Source: Piscinibacter defluvii | Lineage (GTDB): Bacteria; Pseudomonadota; Gammaproteobacteria; Burkholderiales; Burkholderiaceae_C | DNA: 64,000 nt | Direction: 5' to 3' | Assembly (NCBI RefSeq): GCF_004011805.1 | Contig: NZ_ML137196.1 | Span: forward strand, 799,401 to 863,400 | Shown here: piece after piece, positions 56,908 through 64,000 of the stretch | How the letters are laid out: each line of letters begins with the position of its first letter | Numbering within the stretch: the first letter of the stretch is position 1 | Position numbers and translations under genes: made by a program | The notes under the pieces: model-generated | What the model was told of the DNA's origin: nothing | The model's input: the letters and a program-made list of their open reading frames with translations, nothing else | Database searches by the model: none

Positions 56908-57441
56908 ATGAGCAGCAAACTGTACGTCGGTAATCTCGCCTATGCGATCCGCGACGAGGACCTGCAGCAGGCGTTCTCGCAATTCGGCACCGTCACCTCG
57001 GCCAAGGTGATGATGGATCGTGAGACCGGCCGCTCGAAGGGCTTCGGCTTCGTCGAGATGGCCTCGGAGGCGGAAGCCCAATCGGCCATCAACGGGATGA
57101 ACGGCCAGCCGCTGTCCGGGCGGGCCTTGGTCGTCAACGTCGCACGCCCGCGCGAGGAGCGTCCGGGCGGCTTCCGCGGCGCCTACGGCGGCGGCCGCTC
57201 GGGTGGCGGCTACGGTGGCGGCGGCGGGGGTTACGGCGGCGGTGGCGGCAGCGGCTATGGTGGCGGCGGCGGCGAAAGCGGCGGCGGTCGTGGCGGCTAC
57301 GGCGGCGGTGAAGGCGGCGGCGGTGGTCGCGGCGGTTATGGCGGCGGCGGCGGTGGTCGCGGCGGCTACGGTGGCGGCGGCGGCGGTGGCCGCGGCGGCT
57401 ACGGTGGTGGTGGCGGCAGCGGCGGTCGCGGCGGCTACTGA
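56908..57441 (+). CDS. RRM-domain RNA-binding protein with glycine-rich tail
   Basis: 177-residue protein. A single RRM (about 3-80) carries RNP2 (KLYVGNL) and RNP1 (KGFGFVEM). The C-terminal half (about 93-177) is a low-complexity Gly/Tyr/Arg tail made of YGGGG and GGRGGYG units, like plant and cyanobacterial glycine-rich RNA-binding proteins. Likely an RNA chaperone, perhaps cold-induced; the tail could promote condensation. AAGGGG lies upstream of the ATG. A terminator follows the stop by 23 bases. Confidence 0.94.
   Translation: MSSKLYVGNLAYAIRDEDLQQAFSQFGTVTSAKVMMDRETGRSKGFGFVEMASEAEAQSAINGMNGQPLSGRALVVNVARPREERPGGFRGAYGGGRSGGGYGGGGGGYGGGGGSGYGGGGGESGGGRGGYGGGEGGGGGRGGYGGGGGGRGGYGGGGGGGRGGYGGGGGSGGRGGY
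57184..57438 (+). repeat. Glycine-rich coding tandem repeats
   Basis: In-frame, irregular tandem repeats of GGCGGC/GGTGGC units encoding YGGGG and GGRGGYG blocks in the RRM protein tail. Such tracts expand and contract by slippage, so length may vary between strains. The complementary strand reads as a spurious Arg/His-rich frame. Confidence 0.8.
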
Positions 57442-57464
57442 GCCGGCGACTCACAGTCCCCGAA

Positions 57465-57493
57465 GGGCGGTTGGCGCGAGCCACCGCCCTTTT
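57465..57493 (+). terminator. Intrinsic terminator after the RRM gene
   Basis: GGGCGG (57465-57470), a one-base bulge and TGGC pair with GCCA and CCGCCC (57484-57489) around a GCGA tetraloop, followed by TTTTGCTTT. It sits 5 bases from the stop of the convergent DUF5916 gene and may serve both strands. Confidence 0.8.
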
Positions 57494-57497
57494 GCTT

Positions 57498-59786
57498 TCA
57501 TCGGTCGATCACGAACGACCATTTGGCGAACAGCTCGCTGCGGCGCGTCGCGGGCTGCCCCGGTCCGGGCTGCTCGACCTCGCGCGTCAGCCCGGCGCTC
57601 AGGCTGCGACCCACGCCGAAGCGGCGCTGGAACACCAGCGAGGTGATGTGCGTGCGCGCGTCGGCCCCTTCCAGCCCGAGTGCCGGTTCCTCGCTGCGGC
57701 GGTAACGCGTGCGCTGCCACAGCGCGCGCAGCGAGTCACGCGCGTCGACGTGCAGCACGCCGAGCCAGCGCAGTGCGCCGTCGGTGAAGGCGCGCGCGCC
57801 GTCCGGCCGCTCGACGGCCGTTTGCTCGACACGGTGCTCCGACTCCAGCCCCCAGCCGTTGGGCAGGCCGGCGCGCCACTGCGCCTCCAGCAGGATGGTG
57901 CGGCCGGGTGCCGCGCGGTCGGCCTCGGCATCGAGCAGGCGGCCGAGCGTCATGTCGAGCTGCAGCTTGGTCAGCCAGGGTGCGGGGTTGGACATGACGC
58001 TGAAGGCGAGGCCGCGCAGCGGGTGCAGCCGTCCGTCCGCCCTGGCCCGTTCCGCCTCCAGGCGCAGGTGCACGAAGGCCTCGGTGTTGCGGGCCGCCGT
58101 CCACCACAGGCCCGGGTGCCAGTAGCGCCCGACCGTTTGCCCACCCGGGATGCCGTTCACCGGGTCGGGCAGCGTCACCTGCTGCTGCCACCACAGGTAG
58201 TTCTCGAATTCGTACGCGGTGAAGGGCAGCGGGCCCGGCACCTCGACCTCGCCCCAGCGGCGGATCAGCTCGTTCTGCAGCACGCGCACGCCGGCACGCT
58301 CGACGAAGCCGTTGCGGTGCCGGAAGCCGGGGCTGATGTCCAGGGCCTCCGCATTCCAGTTCCACCGCGGCGAGCGCAGGGCCCAGACCGCGTGCAGGTG
58401 GCGTCCGCGCTGCGCCGGCAACCCCATGTCGCCGGTCGACGGATCCGCCGGGCGCACCGGGCCGCTGGTGTTCGACGCCATCGCGCGCAGGCGCAGCTGG
58501 CCGTTCTCGGCCGGTCGCCACCACCAGTCGGCGCCGAGCACCTGGTTGGACTCGCCGTCCACCTCGTCGCGCGTGGAGACCAGCAGCCCGGTCGTCGCGT
58601 CCTCGGCATGCCAGCGCCCGCGCAGCAGCGTGGCCTGGGCACGGCGCTGCTGCACGCGCGTGCCGGTGCCGAACGCGCCCGGGTCGAGCTGGGTGCCGCC
58701 GCCGTCGTCGCGCAGCGTCAGCGCGGTGGCGTCGGCACGGGCGCCGCGCCAGGTGGCGCGCAGGCCCCAGCCGGGATCGGTGATCGAGCGCGAGTAGTAG
58801 GCCGCGGGCGACAGGTCCAGCACGTCGGTGCTCTCGAGGAAGAACGGCCGCTTCTCCGGCACCACCAGTGCGAAGCGGCGGCTCGCGGCAAGCTGCGGCA
58901 CGTCGAGCTCGACCTGCGAGAAGTCCGGGTTCAGCGTGGCGTCGAACACCCAGTCGGCGCGCGGCCGCCACTTGATCTCCGCACCGAGCGCGGCCTCCTG
59001 GTCGCGCGTTCGCGCGGCGCCGGTGCGTTCGCGCGTGGCACGCAGGGTCAGCTCGGGGCGCACGGACAGCAGCGCGTGGTCGCGCGCGGCGGCGACGGTC
59101 TCCTCCAGGCCGCCGATCTCCTCGAGTTCGGCAATGAAGCTCAGCGCGTCCTTGGTCAGGGGCGCGGACAGCAGCAGCACGCTCGCGTCGCGCGGAATGC
59201 TGCGCCCGGCCATCACGCGCCACGGCCGGCCGCCCTCGTAGGGGTAGCGCAGGGCCAGCAGCGGCACGCGCAGCTCGACGCTGTAGCCGTCGGGCAGGCG
59301 CCGGGCGGCGGCCTCGACCTCGAAGTCGGGCGAGAAATCCTCCGCGTCCTCCTCGGCCTTGAAGACGCCGTCGGCCAGCGTGCCCGATGCGTTGACGCGC
59401 CAGAACTGCGCGGCGCGCCGGCTGCCCACGGCATCGACCAGCACCATCACGAAGTCCTGATCGCGCTTGACCTGGTCGCGCCGCATCAGCGGGGCGCGGA
59501 TCTCCTCGGGGCGCGGGTCCCAGGCGCGCAGGCCGAACACCAGCGCATGTTCCTCGGCGACGATCTGCAGCGTCGTGCGGTAGCCGGCCGGCGCGTCGGT
59601 CAGCTCGACCGGCAGGAACTGTCCGAAGCGGTCGTGCACCGGCGCCTGCGCCCAGGCCTCCTCGTCGAGCGCGCCGTCGATGCGCAGCGGCGCCAGCGAG
59701 GCGGGCGCGCGCCAGGCCACCGGCTGCGCTGCCGCCAGCGCGCACTGCGCGCCGAGCAGCAGCGCGGCGAGCCGACCCCGACTCAT
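57498..59786 (-). CDS. Exported DUF5916 / CBM9-like domain protein
   Basis: 762-residue exported protein. Signal peptide ends near residue 20 (LLLGAQCALAAAQ). The N-terminal region (about 25-210) resembles a family 9 carbohydrate-binding module (IDGALDEEAWAQAPVHDRF ... VFGLRAWDP). The remainder is the DUF5916 region, beta-rich and ending in SELFAKWSFVIDR, suggestive of an outer-membrane barrel. Function unknown. Its start overlaps the SDR stop by 4 bases, so it belongs to the kdsC-lptC operon strand. Confidence 0.85.
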   Translation of the reverse strand: MSRGRLAALLLGAQCALAAAQPVAWRAPASLAPLRIDGALDEEAWAQAPVHDRFGQFLPVELTDAPAGYRTTLQIVAEEHALVFGLRAWDPRPEEIRAPLMRRDQVKRDQDFVMVLVDAVGSRRAAQFWRVNASGTLADGVFKAEEDAEDFSPDFEVEAAARRLPDGYSVELRVPLLALRYPYEGGRPWRVMAGRSIPRDASVLLLSAPLTKDALSFIAELEEIGGLEETVAAARDHALLSVRPELTLRATRERTGAARTRDQEAALGAEIKWRPRADWVFDATLNPDFSQVELDVPQLAASRRFALVVPEKRPFFLESTDVLDLSPAAYYSRSITDPGWGLRATWRGARADATALTLRDDGGGTQLDPGAFGTGTRVQQRRAQATLLRGRWHAEDATTGLLVSTRDEVDGESNQVLGADWWWRPAENGQLRLRAMASNTSGPVRPADPSTGDMGLPAQRGRHLHAVWALRSPRWNWNAEALDISPGFRHRNGFVERAGVRVLQNELIRRWGEVEVPGPLPFTAYEFENYLWWQQQVTLPDPVNGIPGGQTVGRYWHPGLWWTAARNTEAFVHLRLEAERARADGRLHPLRGLAFSVMSNPAPWLTKLQLDMTLGRLLDAEADRAAPGRTILLEAQWRAGLPNGWGLESEHRVEQTAVERPDGARAFTDGALRWLGVLHVDARDSLRALWQRTRYRRSEEPALGLEGADARTHITSLVFQRRFGVGRSLSAGLTREVEQPGPGQPATRRSELFAKWSFVIDR

Positions 59787-60559
59787 TCGCCCTGCCGGCG
59801 CTTGCGCGGCCGGCCGGCGAGCAGGCGGTCGAAAAGGGGGTTGGGCAGCAGGCGCAGCAGCTTGGCCACCACGCCCATCTGCCAGGGGATCACGCGGTAG
59901 CTGGTGCCGGCCGCGATGGCGCGCTGGGCACGCTCGGCGAAGGCCTCGGGGGACAGCAGGAACTGCATGCGGTAACGGTTGCGGCGTGTCAGCGGCGTGT
60001 CGACGTAGCCCGGCACGATGGTCACCACCTTCACGCCGTCGGCGCGCAGATCGCCGCGCAGGCTCTCGCAGTAGCTGATCACCGCGGCCTTGCTGGAGCA
60101 GTAGGCGCCGTGGCCGGGCAGGCCGCGGATGCCGGTCACGCTGGCGATGCCCACCAGCGTGCCGGCGCGCCGCTCGCGCATCGGGGCGACGAAGGGGTGG
60201 AAGGTGGCGGCCATGCCGAGCAGGTTGGTCTCGAAGCTGGCGCGCATCACCTCCAGGTCCTCGTAGACCGCGGTGTCCATGCCGATGCTGATGCCGGCGT
60301 TGGCGATCACCACGTCGGGCAGCCCTTGCGCGGCGATGCAGGCGCGCCCGGCGGCGGTGATGGCAGGCACGTCGCGCACGTCGGCACCGTAGACCGCGCA
60401 GTCCTGCGCCGCCCAGCCCTGGGCGCGCACCCAGGCCTCGAGCTCGGCGGCGCGACGCGCCACCAGCGCCACGCGCCAGCCCGACGCGCGATAGGTCCGG
60501 GCCAGCGCATGGCCGATGCCGCTGGAAGCGCCGGTGATGTAGACGAGCGGGGCGGCCAT
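59783..60559 (-). CDS. Short-chain dehydrogenase/reductase
   Basis: 258-residue classical SDR. NAD(P)-binding TGASSGIG near residue 10, structural motif IANAG (NNAG equivalent), catalytic Ser in IASVTGIRG, Tyr and Lys in YCSSKAA. A C-terminal hydrophobic/basic tail (VVAKLLRLLPNPLFDRLLAGRPRKRR) suggests membrane association. Substrate unknown. It lies 4 bases after the lptC stop and is ATGA-coupled to the DUF5916 gene. Confidence 0.9.
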   Translation of the reverse strand: MAAPLVYITGASSGIGHALARTYRASGWRVALVARRAAELEAWVRAQGWAAQDCAVYGADVRDVPAITAAGRACIAAQGLPDVVIANAGISIGMDTAVYEDLEVMRASFETNLLGMAATFHPFVAPMRERRAGTLVGIASVTGIRGLPGHGAYCSSKAAVISYCESLRGDLRADGVKVVTIVPGYVDTPLTRRNRYRMQFLLSPEAFAERAQRAIAAGTSYRVIPWQMGVVAKLLRLLPNPLFDRLLAGRPRKRRQGE

Positions 60560-60563
60560 CGTG

Positions 60564-61241
60564 TCAGCGCGCCCGCGGCTCGAAGGTGGCGCGCACGCGG
60601 CCCTTCAGCTCTATCACGCGGGCCAGGTTGTCGTACTCCATGCCCACCGCGCGCAGTTCGGTGGCGCCGCGCCGCACCACCACCGGCAGGTGCGAGCGCA
60701 CCTTCTCGGTCAGCAGGAAGGCATGCAGGAACTCGCTGCGGAACTCGATCGGCGCCTCGCCGGCCGCGCCCTCGCGCAGCACCTCGGCGTTGCCGAACAG
60801 CTGAACCTCGCTGCCGTCGCCGTTGGACAGCGCCCGCTGCGCGGAGGCGCGCGTGACGCGGCCGTCGGCGCCGATCGCGCGGATGCGCGGGTGGCTGACC
60901 TCCACCGTGTCGGTGTCCGGGAAGTGGCGCAGCTCGTCGCCCTCGATCTGCACGCTCAGCCGGCCGTCGGCACCGAAGCGCTGCACCTGGAACTGCTGCA
61001 TCGTGTAGTCGGGCTCGTGGCGCGGCGGCGCCTCGGGCTGCTGGGCCTCGGGCAGCGGCGTGTTCTTCACCAGCCACCAGGTGCCGAGCGCGAGCAGCGC
61101 CATCAGCAGCACCGGAAGGTAGGCGGTGACGGTCTCGAGCAGGCGCAGGTGCCAGGGCAGGCGGGCGCGGCGGCGGTCCGGCGCAGGCGCCGGCGCGAGC
61201 ACGGCCAGGTCGCCGAGCGGTTCGCCCCGCGCTTCGCTCAT
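60564..61241 (-). CDS. lptC: LPS export protein LptC
   Basis: 225-residue bitopic inner-membrane component of the Lpt bridge that passes LPS from LptB2FG to LptA. One N-terminal helix (AYLPVLLMALLALGTWWLVKN, about 38-60) precedes a beta-jellyroll periplasmic domain (DYTMQQFQVQRFGADGRLSVQIEGDELRHFPDTDTVEV). It follows kdsC by 17 bases. Unlike the usual arrangement, lptA and lptB do not follow. Confidence 0.91.
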   Translation of the reverse strand: MSEARGEPLGDLAVLAPAPAPDRRRARLPWHLRLLETVTAYLPVLLMALLALGTWWLVKNTPLPEAQQPEAPPRHEPDYTMQQFQVQRFGADGRLSVQIEGDELRHFPDTDTVEVSHPRIRAIGADGRVTRASAQRALSNGDGSEVQLFGNAEVLREGAAGEAPIEFRSEFLHAFLLTEKVRSHLPVVVRRGATELRAVGMEYDNLARVIELKGRVRATFEPRAR

Positions 61242-61258
61242 CGGTCAGCCACGCGCGC

Positions 61259-61834
61259 TCACGCGGCGCTTCCGTCCAGCGTGACGAGGTGGTCCTGCAG
61301 CAGCGCGGCGTAGCGGCCGGCGGCGATCAGCAGCAGGTCGCAGCATTCGCGCGCCGCGCCGTGGCCGCCGGACGCGCCGGTCACGTGGTGGGCCACTGCG
61401 CGCACTTCGGCATGCGCGTTGGCGGGTGCACAGGCGAAGGCGGCGCGCTGCAGGAGCGGCAGGTCGGGCCAGTCGTCGCCCATCACGGCCACCACCGACC
61501 AGTCCAGGCCGAGACTGGCCAGCAGCGGCTCGGCGGCCGCGAGCTTGTCGCCGGCGCCGAACACCGCGTGCGCAATGCCCAGGTCGGCCACGCGCCTGCG
61601 CACCGCCGGGGAGTCGCGCCCGGTGATCACCGCCGGCACGATGCCGCCGCGCGCCAGCAGTTTCAGCCCGTGGCCGTCGAGCGTCGAGAACGCCTTGACC
61701 GTTTCGCCCTGCTCGCCGATGTAGATGCGGCCGTCGGTCAGCACGCCATCGACGTCGAAGATCGCCAGTCGCACCCCCTGCGCGGCGAGCAGCAGCTCGG
61801 GCGGAAAGTTCAGCGCGGGAACGGTGGGCGGCAT
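61259..61834 (-). CDS. kdsC: KDO-8-phosphate phosphatase
   Basis: 191-residue HAD-superfamily phosphatase of the KDO pathway for LPS core. Nucleophile motif FDVDGVLTDGRIYIG (Asp27 and Asp29), motif II VITGRDS, Lys in GAGDKLAA, and metal motif MGDDWPDLPLL; the C terminus ends GRYAALLQ. TAGACT lies 9 bases before the ATG. First gene of the kdsC-lptC-SDR-DUF5916 cluster. Confidence 0.95.
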   Translation of the reverse strand: MPPTVPALNFPPELLLAAQGVRLAIFDVDGVLTDGRIYIGEQGETVKAFSTLDGHGLKLLARGGIVPAVITGRDSPAVRRRVADLGIAHAVFGAGDKLAAAEPLLASLGLDWSVVAVMGDDWPDLPLLQRAAFACAPANAHAEVRAVAHHVTGASGGHGAARECCDLLLIAAGRYAALLQDHLVTLDGSAA

Positions 61835-61843
61835 GGCCGGCGC

Positions 61844-61849
61844 AGTCTA
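61844..61849 (-). promoter_or_regulatory. -10-like box TAGACT before kdsC
   Basis: TAGACT on the minus strand lies 9 bases from the kdsC ATG with no Shine-Dalgarno. Same class as the other near-leaderless boxes. Confidence 0.4.
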
Positions 61850-61920
61850 GCCCAGGGCCCGGTGCGGCCGCGTCGCGCCCATGACCGGGCCCCCCGCGCC
61901 CAGGGTTTCCCCTCGGGCGT

Positions 61921-61967
61921 TTGACCTGCGTCAGTTCTACACTGATGATCAGCACACTGTTCATCAG
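61921..61967 (+). promoter_or_regulatory. Promoter and overlapping inverted repeat upstream of the Bug/TctC gene
   Basis: TTGACC (61921-61926) and GATGAT (61944-61949) form a sigma-70 promoter at 17-bp spacing. An inverted repeat CTGATGA (61942-61948) / TCATCAG (61961-61967) with 12-base centre overlaps the -10 and the start region, the placement expected of a repressor operator. Start predicted near 61957, about 55 bases before the ATG. Confidence 0.55.
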
Positions 61968-62011
61968 CTGTCGAAGCTTTTGCCCGGATCAACCGCCACG
62001 AGGAGACCCCC

Positions 62012-62980
62012 ATGCGCCGCCACCACCTGCTGCCCCTGCTCGCTGCCACGTTCGCCGTCCCGGCCGGGGCGCAGGGCGACTATCCGGCCAGGCCGGTGAC
62101 CATCGTCACCGCGTTCGCGGCCGGCAGCGGGCCGGACGCGGTGCTGCGCCTGGTGGCCGAGAAGCTCGGCCGGGCCTGGAACCAGCGCGTGCTGGTGGAC
62201 AACAAGCCGGGCGGCGGCGGCTTCATCGCGATCGATGCGGTCAAGCGCGCGCCGGCCGACGGCTACACCCTGCTGCAGCTCGACAGCGAACACCTTGCGG
62301 CGTTGCCGCACCTGTACAAGTCGCGCGGCTTCCGCACGCTCGACACCTTCGAGCCGGCCGCGGCGCTGTTCCGCACGCCCTTCATGGTGGCGGTGGCGAG
62401 CGACTCGAAGTGGAAGACGATGACTGACCTGGCCGCCGCCGCCAAGGCCGCGCCGGGGCGCGTCAGCTTCGGCTCCTGGGGCGTCGGCAGCCCGGGCCAC
62501 CTGGGGGCCGAGCAGCTCGAGATGGCCAGCGGCATCGAGATGCAGCACGTGCCCTTCCGCGAGGTGTCGCAGCTGTTCACCTCGGTGGGCACCGGCGACG
62601 TGAGCTGGAGCTTCGGCAGCATCCCGTCCAGCCAGGGCGCCTACAAGGCCGGCAAGCTGCGCTACCTCGCGGTGGCGGCGGCCAGGCGCATCCCGCAGCT
62701 GCCCGACGTCCCGACCGTCGCCGAGGCCGGCGGGCCGGCCGGCTTCGAGGTCAATTCCTTCGTCGTGCTGGTGGCCCCCAAGGGCCTGCCGGCCCCGGTG
62801 CGCGCGCGCCTCAACGCCGACGTCGCCAAGGCCGTCGCCGAGCCGGACATCCGCGCACGCTTCGACACCTTCGCGTTCGAGCCGCTCGCCTGGTCCCCGG
62901 AGGAGATCGTGCGCCAGGCCGAGGCCAAGTCGCGCGTCTACGAGGCACTGGTGCAGCGCAAGAACATCAGCCTCGAATGA
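62012..62980 (+). CDS. Bug/TctC-family tripartite tricarboxylate transport binding protein
   Basis: 322-residue periplasmic binding protein. Signal peptide LLPLLAATFAVPAGAQG; Bug-family signatures YPARPVTIVTAFAAGSGPDAVLRLVAEKL, VDNKPGGGGFIAIDAV, GKLRYLAVAAARRIPQLPDVPTVAEAG and APKGLPAPVRARLNADV. GAGGAG precedes the ATG. No TctA/TctB membrane genes adjoin, as is usual for the many orphan Bug proteins of Burkholderiales. Ligand (small carboxylate) unknown. Confidence 0.94.
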   Translation: MRRHHLLPLLAATFAVPAGAQGDYPARPVTIVTAFAAGSGPDAVLRLVAEKLGRAWNQRVLVDNKPGGGGFIAIDAVKRAPADGYTLLQLDSEHLAALPHLYKSRGFRTLDTFEPAAALFRTPFMVAVASDSKWKTMTDLAAAAKAAPGRVSFGSWGVGSPGHLGAEQLEMASGIEMQHVPFREVSQLFTSVGTGDVSWSFGSIPSSQGAYKAGKLRYLAVAAARRIPQLPDVPTVAEAGGPAGFEVNSFVVLVAPKGLPAPVRARLNADVAKAVAEPDIRARFDTFAFEPLAWSPEEIVRQAEAKSRVYEALVQRKNISLE

Positions 62981-63057
62981 GGCGCGCAGGGGCGGCCGTC
63001 CAGTAGCATCGGTGCGTCTTACCGGGGCCGGCACGGCTCCTGCGACCGCCGCCACGG

Positions 63058-63972
63058 ATGGCCTCGACGCTCGAACTCGTTCTGCTCTACCTCGTGGCCG
63101 CGGTGGCCGGCGTGGTGGCCTGCCGCCTGGTGCGGCTGCCGCCGATGCTGGGCTACCTGGTGGTCGGCGTGATCATCGGGCCCAACGCCACCGCGCTGGC
63201 CAAGGACTCCGCCGGCGTGCAGTACCTGGCCGAGTTCGGCGTGGTGTTCCTCATGTTCGTGATCGGGCTGGAGTTCAACCTGCCCAAGCTGAAGAGCATG
63301 CGCAAGCTGGTCTTCGGCCTCGGCATGGCGCAGGTGCTGCTCACGATCGTCGGCACGCTCGCCGGTCACGTGCTGCTGACCTGGATCTACTCCTACACCA
63401 GCCGGCCCTGGGAGCTGGCCTGGCCGGGCGCGCTGGTGCTGGGCGGTGCGATGGCGATGTCCAGCACGGCGATCGTCGGCAAGCTGATGGCCGACCGGCT
63501 CGAGCTCGAGAGCGAGCACGGCCGGCGCGTGATGGGCGCGCTGCTGTTCCAGGACCTGGCCGTGGTGCCGCTGCTGGTGCTGATCCCGGCGCTGAAGTCC
63601 AGCCCCGCCGACCTCGCCACCGACATGGCCTGGGCCGGACTGAAGGCCGCGGCCGTGCTGACCGTGCTGCTGGTGGGCGGGCAAAAGGCGATGCGCTGGT
63701 GGCTCACGCTGGTGGCTCGGCGCAAGAGCGAGGAGCTGTTCGTCCTCAACCTGCTGCTGATCACGCTCGGCCTGGCGTGGCTGACCGAGCACGCCGGGCT
63801 GTCGCTCGCGCTCGGTGCCTTCGTCGCCGGCATGCTGGTGGCGGAGACCGAGTACAAGCACCAGGTCGAGACCGACATCCGGCCGTTCCACGACGTGCTG
63901 CTGGGCCTGTTCTTCATCACCATCGGCATGAAGCTCGACTGGGGGTCTCCTCGTTTTCAGTGCAATAAGTGA
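63058..63972 (+). pseudogene. KefB/KefC-type cation:proton antiporter, truncated by a transposon end
   Basis: Residues 1-295 are the N-terminal membrane part of a CPA2 monovalent cation/proton antiporter (LLYLVAAVAGVVACRLVRLPPMLGYLVVGVIIGPNATAL, FGVVFLMFVIGLEFN, GGAMAMSSTAIVGKLMADR, LFQDLAVVPLLVLIPAL, GLFFITIGMKLDW). At Trp295 the frame runs into the GGGG of an IS1071-like terminus and ends after nine foreign residues (GSPRFQCNK). The remaining membrane helices and any C-terminal nucleotide-binding (TrkA-N) domain are lost, so the product is probably non-functional. Confidence 0.88.
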
Positions 63973-64000
63973 CGGTACGAAAAGCTAGCACTGGCGCGGA
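63942..64000. mobile_element. Terminal inverted repeat of an IS1071-like Tn3-family element (rest outside window)
   Basis: From 63942 the sequence begins GGGGTCTCCTCG and continues with an AT-richer stretch unlike the chromosome (TTTTCAGTGCAATAAGTGAC and onward). Tn3-family ends start GGGG, and this sequence matches my memory of the long (about 110 bp) IS1071 inverted repeat. Only 59 bases are visible, so no transposase is seen. The 5 bases before it (GACTG, 63937-63941) are a candidate target duplication. IS1071 often brackets catabolic genes in Comamonadaceae and relatives. Confidence 0.82.

Noticed and set aside
57184..57438. Repeat tract considered as a CRISPR or minisatellite
   Set aside because: The repeats are short, irregular and in frame as the Gly-rich tail; there are no uniform direct repeats with unique spacers.
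57134..57484. Arg/His-rich frame antisense to the RRM tail
   Set aside because: It is the complement of glycine-codon repeats and has no independent support.

Overview
This 64-kb window is chromosomal DNA from a very GC-rich betaproteobacterium, most likely a Burkholderiales member of the Comamonadaceae / Rubrivivax-Leptothrix type. The evidence is strong G/C third-position bias, the linked mreB-mreC-mreD-mrdA-rodA and gatCAB blocks, Bug/TctC-type binding proteins, TctDE, trxC with an N-terminal zinc motif, and the kdsC-lptC pair. I assign no species. Genes are densely packed. Many are translationally coupled through 4-base ATGA/GTGA overlaps, and several convergent pairs overlap by 12-20 bases. 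I found no tRNA, rRNA or CRISPR array.

Layout. 1-2913: tail of a TctD-type response regulator, its TctE-type kinase, and a convergent beta-hydroxyacid dehydrogenase. 2994-8764 (minus): elongasome operon mreB-mreC-mreD-mrdA-rodA, with a perfect DnaA-box match beside the predicted mreB promoter. 8912-12163: gatCAB. 12152-18053: housekeeping genes (DUF4124 protein, pyrE, exonuclease III, DUF937 protein, esterase, P-loop kinase), then a secreted type II asparaginase behind a near-consensus sigma-54 promoter, and an MBL-fold hydrolase. 18081-24404: the most unusual block. It holds a LuxR-type regulator with a 14-bp palindrome upstream, a subtilase without signal peptide, a vanadium-haloperoxidase/PAP2 protein, a class III cyclase-TPR protein, and a divergent Crp-family regulator with an inverted repeat between the last two. 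24405-29443: M48 protease, AmpG-like permease, ECF sigma/anti-sigma pair, flavin reductase, thioredoxin 2.

29428-40704: a peptide-type ABC transport locus. Three tandem paralogous family-5 binding proteins and an acetoacetyl-CoA synthetase run on the minus strand. They are divergent from a permease-permease-double ATPase operon carrying a second near-consensus sigma-54 promoter. 40705-41475: two small ORFs (73 and 54 aa) between a third sigma-54-like site and a structured terminator; this is the best candidate for an undescribed unit. No other stretch over 300 bases lacks a gene. 41476-56660: SulP permease, HDOD protein, TSUP permease, two-component system, orphan ECF sigma factor, PQQ-type sugar dehydrogenase lipoprotein, a PAS-GGDEF-EAL protein coupled to a GMC oxidoreductase, a CMD-family protein, a YbfB-type MFS and a MarC protein. 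56806-61849: glycine-rich RRM protein, then kdsC-lptC-SDR-DUF5916 on the minus strand. 62012-64000: a Bug/TctC binding protein and a KefB/C-type antiporter cut off at position 63942 by what I recognise as the terminal inverted repeat of an IS1071-like Tn3-family element, which runs off the window.

Two themes recur. Three GGCAC-N5-TTGC sites lie upstream of nitrogen- or peptide-related genes, suggesting an RpoN regulon. At least nine genes have a -10-like hexamer only 6-9 bases before the start codon and no visible Shine-Dalgarno, which is the arrangement expected for leaderless transcripts.
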